From Rhodocollybia butyracea (taxonomy: Eukaryota; Basidiomycota; Agaricomycetes; Agaricales; Omphalotaceae): a DNA stretch of 64,000 nucleotides. Below the pieces are notes generated by a model that was not told where the DNA came from, made no database searches, and saw only the letters and a list, made by a program, of their open reading frames with translations. The stretch covers positions 62,001 through 126,000 of the forward strand of contig JADNRY010000102.1 in assembly GCA_015501585.1 (NCBI GenBank), read 5' to 3'. Position 1 is the first letter of the stretch. Every line of letters begins with the position of its first letter. Made by a program: the position numbers and the translations under genes. This document shows positions 57,425 through 64,000 of this stretch, one piece after another.

Positions 57425-58476
57425 CTAGTTATTCAAGAAAGCTGAAGCATCAATAGAACCCAATCCCTCCACTCCTAATTTCAGATACCCCCCCTTTCCT
57501 TCGACCAGTTTCTGAATCCTGAGGTCAGCCTTCAACTCGGTAACGTCCCAGTGGGCCCACACGAAACGGCCATGCAACCAAGATGCCTCGGGGGACGCAG
57601 CCCAAACTGCAAAATTAGCTGGCAACTCAACTGAAAGTGGACGGGTACATAGTTACTACGTTTGAACAAATGCTTTTGAGCATGAAAAAACGTACATGAA
57701 TCCCATTTGAACAACGATTTATCATGAAAGGTTCTCGCAGCACCCTAAAAGCTAAACGTTCAGAACATTTGTGACCTGCGGCAAACCGGGCTACTGACCT
57801 CCGAATAGAGAAGCCCAGGATGAAACGAAATAATCTGAACATCCTTGACCGAACGTTCATCTGCAATTCGTCCGATTAAAGAAGTAAATGCCGTCTTCGT
57901 AGTCACATACAAAGCGTCGGGCACAGGATGTGCATGTATACCACCGGTCGAAACGTTGATGAGATGCAATTGCTGTCCAGCTGGGCGTAGAGCCTGCTTG
58001 ACAAATTTGGCACTCATGTGGAAATTTCCGCCAAAGTTAGTCTCCATTGCTTTCATAAGTTTTGCCTGTTCTATGCTCAGGGTATCGTTTCCGTGAATCG
58101 AACTGTCCTCTGATACGTATACTGCGTTGAGCACTAGGACGTGGACGAAGATGTTTTGAGAGTATAAAAACTCCCAAAGAGATGTGATGGATTCGTCAGA
58201 GCCGATGTCTCCTTGACGAGTGATGAATTCGGTGGTCTCGAACTCGTTGCGGAGCTTCGCCGCAGAATCATCGAGTACAGCACTCCGTCTGCTCACGATG
58301 ACAATCCTAGTAGCAGAGGCTTTGGCGAAAGAGCGAGCGATTTCGAAACCGATTCCACTACCTCCACCAGTGATGAGGATCGTTTTACCGGACTGGTTGA
58401 GAGAGGGATTAGTAGGTGAGATGGCGGGATACGTGTCGGTGTGATAGGTAGTAGTCACTGTTAGTGGGGAAGACAT
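57425..58476 (-). CDS. Short-chain dehydrogenase/reductase
   Basis: An NAD(P)-dependent oxidoreductase of the classical SDR type; substrate unknown. Exons 58476-57799, 57744-57696 and 57630-57425 with GT-AG introns and consistent phases give 933 nt and 310 residues. Rossmann cofactor motif TGGGSGIG at residues 36-43. Catalytic Ser176 (LINVSTGG), Tyr190 and Lys194 (YVTTK) keep the usual spacing. The NAG strand is LNAVY, a slight departure. FHPGLLYSE is the usual PG turn after strand 6. The C-terminal [21 protein letters not shown] is common in fungal SDRs that act on secondary metabolites or small ketones. It is convergent with the phosphatase; no cluster is evident. Confidence 0.93.
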
Positions 58477-59821
58477 GATGTGCAGAAGAGTGCCCTACTC
58501 CTGTATTTTATAGCCCTCCTACTTCCGCATATTTCGGGAAACAGGATGATAAAGACTTCCTAGATCTTGTAACATGCCTGCGGTAAGGCGCTAGTGGGTA
58601 ATTCAGTCTCGGGTATGCCGTCGGGTTACGAATCCGGATATCGCGCCTGGTCTTCAAAGTATTGTTCGCCAGTCTACAGAAAGGCCACTTCTGTTTAGGC
58701 ATAGACCCTCAGTGTATCTAGGCTGGTTCAATACTTAACTATACTACAAGTTGTAGACTAAGATCGTGGGGTGACGAGAAATCCATCAACTCTCGAAGCT
58801 CACGGTTACTGCCTAGCAATTTACCGAGTAATTCACTTCTTCCCTTTCTTTTAACTCATAAGTATCCACGATGCGATTGTGAGTTTATATGTACGGAAGC
58901 TATGCGTATGCCAGTAGTCATCAGAATGCACTATCTGCCACGGTTTACTGTAAGGACTATACTCTGGACCTGGTCGCTTTTTCGTGGAAGTCAGTTTTCA
59001 ACTGGCTAGGAGCTGAAAGGATGTCGTTCAGTCTTGACAGAGCACTAGCGAAAGGAAGCACACGTTGAGAGAACCACGATATATTCTAGAGGCGAAGTTG
59101 GGCTTCAGGCGACAGGAGGATACAAGGTGGTGGTCTTTATACGGGTACCATATCAGTCATACATAAGACGATCTCGATAAGGTGCTGCACATGTAGTATG
59201 CACCATACTTACAGGAGTGTCTGGGCCCGGATGTGAAGACGAGACCACAGACTGAGCAATCTGTTGTTTCGGAGGTACTTAACACCTTTCTGGGTCAATG
59301 TCTACTAGTAGCAGGGATAGTGTCGCGAGAAATGAATATTCTCGGGGTCAAGCTCTCGCCTACGGTTTGCGACAAGGCTAGCTGGAAAACCCTTTTGGGA
59401 AGCACAAATCATAAAAAGAAGATTTTTATTGCTTGATTTGGTTTCTATAATACATACGTCAAGGCACTTCTCTGGTAGGGCTTGGTTTTTTTGAGCAGGC
59501 TAGGCCCTCTGGGATGTCAAAGAGTTGAAAGCTACTAAACTCACGATCACTAGTATGCCTCAGTACTTGCAGATCCCAGGAGTCCAGAGTCGATTGATTA
59601 ATCAAAGTCAGATTGTGAGTGTTCACGCTCACGTTTCTTCGAAACTGTGGTTAAGGAAAGGTGGACCAGACTCAAGGAGATTGAAGAGAGCCAGTTCATA
59701 AGTGAAAAGCATAGTTATATTCAAAAACGCAACAATTGTGAAGACATAATACCACCCTGTTAATTTGAAGGTGCAAAATGAGCAACGTTCCAAATGGCGG
59801 ATAGACTATGAAAGCTTACCA
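58477..59821. other. Intergenic region without a recognisable gene
   Basis: I see no gene. Open frames such as 59233-59436 have no homology I recognise and no consistent splice structure. Confidence 0.45.
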
Positions 59822-60278
59822 TTACCAATGAGCATCCTCTAACTGCTTAAAAGTAATGACAGGCTTCTCCGCCGTGCCGTTGACGTGATATCTAGCCTGC
59901 TTGTTGGAAGTAGGGTTGAACTGGAGTACTGTGAGGTCAATAGCTCCACCCCCGGCGCTAGAGACTACATGAGCTTGGACCTTATTATGTAGTCAGTAAG
60001 CTATGCTCTATCGCACAAGATTCGGGAGACCGACCTTGTGCAATAGCTCCAGCTTGAGATCCGAGAGCGCCGACAAGTCAAAGTGGTGGACCTTCCCAGC
60101 CGGAATTTTAACAAGGGAGCGACGAGATGTTTCTACATGGGTTGGGCCATCCAAAACGTAGATTTCGCATGCAGATTGGAGGTTGTTATTGATAATAAAG
60201 TAGCGAGCCTTGTGAAATTGTGAGAGCATTAGCACAGTTTAATAAGAGCTACGATGCGCAACGTACTTCGGATGCCAT
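59822..60278 (-). CDS. Small protein of unknown function, 114 residues
   Basis: Three exons, 60278-60267 (MASE), 60208-60035 and 59980-59822, all GT-AG and phase 0, give 114 residues. The predicted protein is globular and without signal peptide: ARYFIINNNLQSACEIYVLD, then KIPAGKVHHFDLSALSDLKL, VQAHVVSSAGGGAIDLTVLQ and an end FKQLEDAHW. Alternating hydrophobic residues suggest an all-beta fold. I do not recognise a family. The clean splice phases and even composition make it more credible than the neighbouring open frames. The 12-nt first exon is the least certain part. Confidence 0.6.
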
Positions 60279-62492
60279 GTCGAATAGGTCAGTGGTTCTC
60301 GAGATCGATGTGAGGTATACCGTAGCTCAACCAATGACGCTTTTATACGACGCGGCGACAAAAACTGCCCAGCTGACAGAGCTGTCAAATCCAACTATGG
60401 TTCCCGAAAATAGACTGGCACTCGTTGCTGCATGCATGCAGAATCAGACAGGCAGAAGGAGCAAACCTGAATAATCCGTATAAAATCCAGGAGTAAACGC
60501 AATAAATTTACGTGGGAAAATGCTCGGAACACCTTGAAATCCGACTTCTCTTGAGTGGGTGTTCCTTCATTTTTTGTTACCTGAATTTACTTACAGAGTT
60601 AGTACTCGTTCCTTACCTCCCGAGAGCTAGGCGTCTAGGCAGTGTCTAGAAACGGATGTACCTATCTTTTGACTGGAAGGAGTCGGAGGATGATAATCCC
60701 GCTGACCACTGTCAGCCTGGTAAGTGTTAGTTAATAAGCTCAAACTTGAACGTTGAGCTCTTGCAGATTGTTCGACTTCTTGAAAGCTCACAGGACTCAA
60801 CTTCCTAGTGCCTTATTTGCAACAAAGTTAAGAACTCTTGATTCGAGCTCGATGCAGTATCGATCGGAAATTTAGGTCCAACCTTGGAAGCAAGCCTTGG
60901 CGATGTACCTGAACGTAAGATTCTATCTTTCATGCTGGGGCAATTGCATGTTTGTAGAATATACGAATCATCTCAACAGTGTGAGCCTGGCATATTAGCC
61001 ACCTACATTGGCTGCGCCTCTGTCCTTCTGTCTACAGGCGAGATCTCCACTACGTTGACAATTCAAGAACTAGAATTGGCAGTATTCCTTGTAACGTCTA
61101 GCTGTCAATTCGTTTTCAAAACCTACAGATTCATTATGCAAGCCTGACGCTAACCTAGCCTCGTATCAGCTCATGTTGGTGAGAGCTTGCACATTCTGTT
61201 TCGAAACTCTTCCGCCGTAGTTGACATTGGAGTTTCAGCGGGATTGAATGACCGGATTGTACTCCTTGAAGATTGTTATCATGAACTTTGAAGCGTCGTT
61301 CGGGGAGATGCTATTACGTTCCAAGTACTGTCAATCCCCAACCTGCTTTCATGAAACCTGAATGAACTGCTTGAGGTACCGGTTCCAGGTTACCGTTCGG
61401 TACAAAACCTTAGGATGTTCACGGTGGTAAATTTACTAAGACGAACTTGACATGATAATAACTCTCTTGTGAATGTACTTCCCTCCTTGGAGCACACCAG
61501 TCCGTCTCGCACGTTGATTGACGGCATAAAACTACAGCGGTGGAAACATTTCCTCATGCAGGCACTCCTAGATCTGGGGCATAGGAAAGGTTGAACAAAG
61601 GACGGAATAGTAGATAGAATATCAGTATTAGACATTGTAAGGAAATCGATGGCATATCGGAATAGAAAGGCGCCTTTCTTGGGCTACTACCAGTTCGTTC
61701 TTCAGGACGTGATGCGAGGAGAACAAAATAAGAATAGATTAGAGCGTATCTGTACTCGGTACCGTCTCCTTGTACTCTCTTTGCTCGGTGACTTTGGCCA
61801 CTGTCCAGTTCAATCTGAGTTCCGCGCACAAGGCGTGCTTTTTCGTAGTGCCAGAAGCCAACGGTGACGATCATTTAGCTAAAAATAATTGATCAAACCT
61901 CACACACCGTCCGCTCTACTATGACGATCCACATGAACAGAGGAGATGTCGGGTTTGAATTTGAGACACCGGAGGAGACAAAGATCGTGGCGGATGGGGA
62001 AAAGGGCATAGAATATTGAACATTTGAGTGCCTGAGCATGTCATGGTCCATGGAAAATAAAATTGACAGAGCCAAAGACAACGAGGAACACTGGCGAACA
62101 CTCGAGACAGATACGTCTTCGACACTTCATTTTTCCCCATATGTAGCGTTCTGGTAGGAGAAAAGGAGCGCACTAGTTGTCTTTGGGAGGGGCTTGAAGT
62201 TAGCGAAGAAAACTTCGATAGCCGCATGCTCGTATGAAAGGTCAATGGCATGGAAGTAGGTTGAACAGAGACTTCCTTGTGATTATGAGTAATAATGAGA
62301 GATATCGATATTACCGGGATCATGGCGTTATCAATGCATCAAGCTCAAGACCAAAAGTACTTGTTATGAGACTATTGTTATGAGCGATTGAGTTTGAGTG
62401 TTTCGACTATGCAGCTCGGTTTTGGAATGCTCTTGAAATAAAGCTAAGCTTTAGCTCACAGATATAGCCGGCCTGTCGCACAGGCGAACATC
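60279..62492. other. Intergenic region without a recognisable gene
   Basis: No supportable gene or repeat seen. Short frames on both strands lack splice consistency and known motifs. Confidence 0.4.
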
Positions 62493-64000
62493 TTGGATTT
62501 GGAAAGGCAACCATCGAACAGGAAGAAAGACGGAAAGATCTCCAGTACGTTGACAGAACAAAGCAAGAGTTTCTCTCCGGCGCCGACGGACCGCAACTCA
62601 ACCTCTTACCATCACGACCTTGACACACTTGTAACTGAGCTCAGATATATGTTCGCAGCCACGGAGGACGACAAATTAGTCAAATATGCGGGTAATACAA
62701 CGCTAGAATATGGTGGTCCGGGAGATGACGTGGACTGCTTTATCGCTCCCGTTCGAAAAGAGTGCCCCGGATTCTACATTCCCGTAGTGCGTCACGATGT
62801 TCTTCTTTTTCGTTTACTCTCGATCGATCGTAGGTACCGATACTGCTATAATGCATTCCCCTTCCAACACTCTCTGGGATCGCGTCCACCAATGTCGCCT
62901 GTCGAGTATTACACCGGATACTGGCATATCTGGGAGAATGGTCCACTTTCTGCTCCCATTCCACCCAAAGGCACATGTCTTTCTAGCCTTCATCGACATC
63001 AAGGACAAAGCCTTTCAGACGCTTCAGCATCCCTCGCTACTGGACTACTCAAGAGAGATGACTATTATCCCATTCCACTCTCCCTCTTGCAACACGAATT
63101 CGCAGCATTCAGCCAAAATGTCGTCTTCGGACCACTCGATCAAGATAAGGCACCCTCGCTTACAGGTGGAGAAGCGAAATTTCAGCACATTTCCTTACTG
63201 AAAACGAGCGAGAGCATAAATTCGGCGAGTTACTGTCTCAACTAATTGGTTGCAAAGTATCGAAAAAGAGATTTGGGTATTATGAAACTGACGGAGGCGT
63301 TGACTGATGATATGCTGTTGTTGGTTCTTCCGGTGCTTTTCAAGATCAAACTTGAAGATGCGAACGCTCTCTTTCAACTCGTACTCTATTACCTGGCGGC
63401 GCGCGCCTCATGCTCACGGATGATCGATGATGGTGAAAGACAAGTCTTTCCTCACTCCTCGTCGACATCGTTCACAATGCTACGTCGTCAGCTTTTTCCC
63501 TGGTGTTTGTCTTTGTCTTTGCTATACAAGCCCAAATGTACAAGCCTTCGGTGCAGTATATACGGAGGACCCATACATGGAGCCACTCTCGTCCTCTATT
63601 CCGCTCTATTTCAACGAGTTCAATACCACCTCTATGGAGACTCTTAGATTCTTGGCTTCACTCCGCTCTCTTTTCCGCTCTCTTCATGCGATTTACCGTG
63701 AGCCAAACAAGCACGCTGTCGACTTTGATCAAGTTATTTTTCCATATATCCGCTCTGACAAATCGTCTTGTGGCACCACAGTTCCATTCAAATACATCGA
63801 GCGCATTAACCAGATCCGCCTCGTATTCAGCGTTTGGACTGCAGCCAATCACAATATCACTGTCAAATTTGGATATGGCAAGTCGATGCGCACAAGGCAG
63901 CAGCGTGGTCTAATCTTGCTCCAGCTTTGTTGAACTATACCAATCTCAACGATGGATGGTGGATGGTGGTTATGGAGACTTTGGAGGATAGCGGGAAACC
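62493..64000 (+). pseudogene. Kinase-like family gene, N-terminal part, degenerate and cut by the window end
   Basis: Coding-like segments follow the order I recall for a kinase-like family expanded in Agaricomycetes: LVTELRYMFAATEDDKLVKYAG (62625), FYIPVV (62773), VFLAFIDIKDKAFQ (62980), VVFGPLDQDKAPS (63120), LLVLPVLFKIKLEDANALFQLV (63315), KDKSFLTPR (63430), FGAVYTEDPYMEPLSS (63545) and FKYIERINQIRLVF then ITVKFGYG (63790-63880), which would be the start of the kinase domain. These lie in different frames with stops between them (for example at 63243), so either several introns were missed or the gene is broken. The catalytic part would lie beyond 64000. Confidence 0.45.

Noticed and set aside
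58600..58670. tRNA-like element suggested by GGGTTACGAATCC
   Set aside because: The T-loop lacks GTTCGA and no cloverleaf with a 7-bp acceptor stem can be drawn.

Overview
The window looks like a gene-poor, transposon-rich stretch of a filamentous basidiomycete genome, probably an Agaricomycete. The host genes have many introns of about 50-60 bp. They include a galactokinase, a purple acid phosphatase, a short-chain dehydrogenase and a small unknown protein. The mobile elements (KDZ transposon with a TET/JBP passenger, Ty3/gypsy, CACTA-like and hAT-like MITEs) are typical of that class. I cannot name the species.

Layout. 1-4.1 kb: no secure gene. 4.1-10.7 kb: a decayed Ty3/gypsy element on the minus strand, cut off inside its integrase by a CACTA-like MITE half and carrying a hAT-like MITE in gag. 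10.8-16 kb: a degenerate proteasome beta-7 (PSMB4/PRE4) pseudogene and a miniature LTR element (12.7-14.2 kb), bracketed by inverted copies of another repeat. 16-21.5 kb: more repeats, including two complete CACTA-like foldback MITEs with 3-bp target duplications. 21.6-23.9 kb: a galactokinase pseudogene whose 5' end now lies 23 kb away at 47.0 kb.

The split is explained by a 23,073-bp DNA transposon (23928-47000) with terminal inverted repeats of roughly 190-220 bp and an 8-bp target duplication. It encodes a degenerate KDZ-superfamily transposase (43.6-46.7 kb). Divergent from it is a TET/JBP-type 2-oxoglutarate dioxygenase, the family that oxidises methylcytosine. Two further passenger genes are present: one with a highly acidic tail, one resembling the RNase H1 N-terminal/viroplasmin module. 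Inside this transposon lies a young 12.35-kb Ty3/gypsy retrotransposon (31070-43421). Its 1.8-kb LTRs differ by one base. It has three successive reading frames joined at two candidate -1 frameshift heptamers and a spliced antisense gene before the 3' LTR. It separates the TET gene from its probable first exon.

47-50 kb holds repeats and a kinase-like remnant. 50.3-60.3 kb is the host-gene island: an intact galactokinase in 8 exons including an 8-nt micro-exon; a purple acid phosphatase in 9 exons with a 9-nt micro-exon, a GC-AG intron and a one-base frameshift; an SDR; and a 114-residue unknown protein. 62.5-64 kb is a degenerate gene resembling a kinase-like basidiomycete family, running off the end.

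Comparing the intact galactokinase with its pseudogene shows dense CpG to TpG/CpA substitution. The same signature (CGA to TGA stops, Arg to Cys) runs through the old gypsy element, the transposase, the TET gene and the proteasome pseudogene, but not visibly through the young retrotransposon. The picture is a locus shaped by cytosine-methylation-linked decay that includes a decayed methylcytosine-oxidase passenger.
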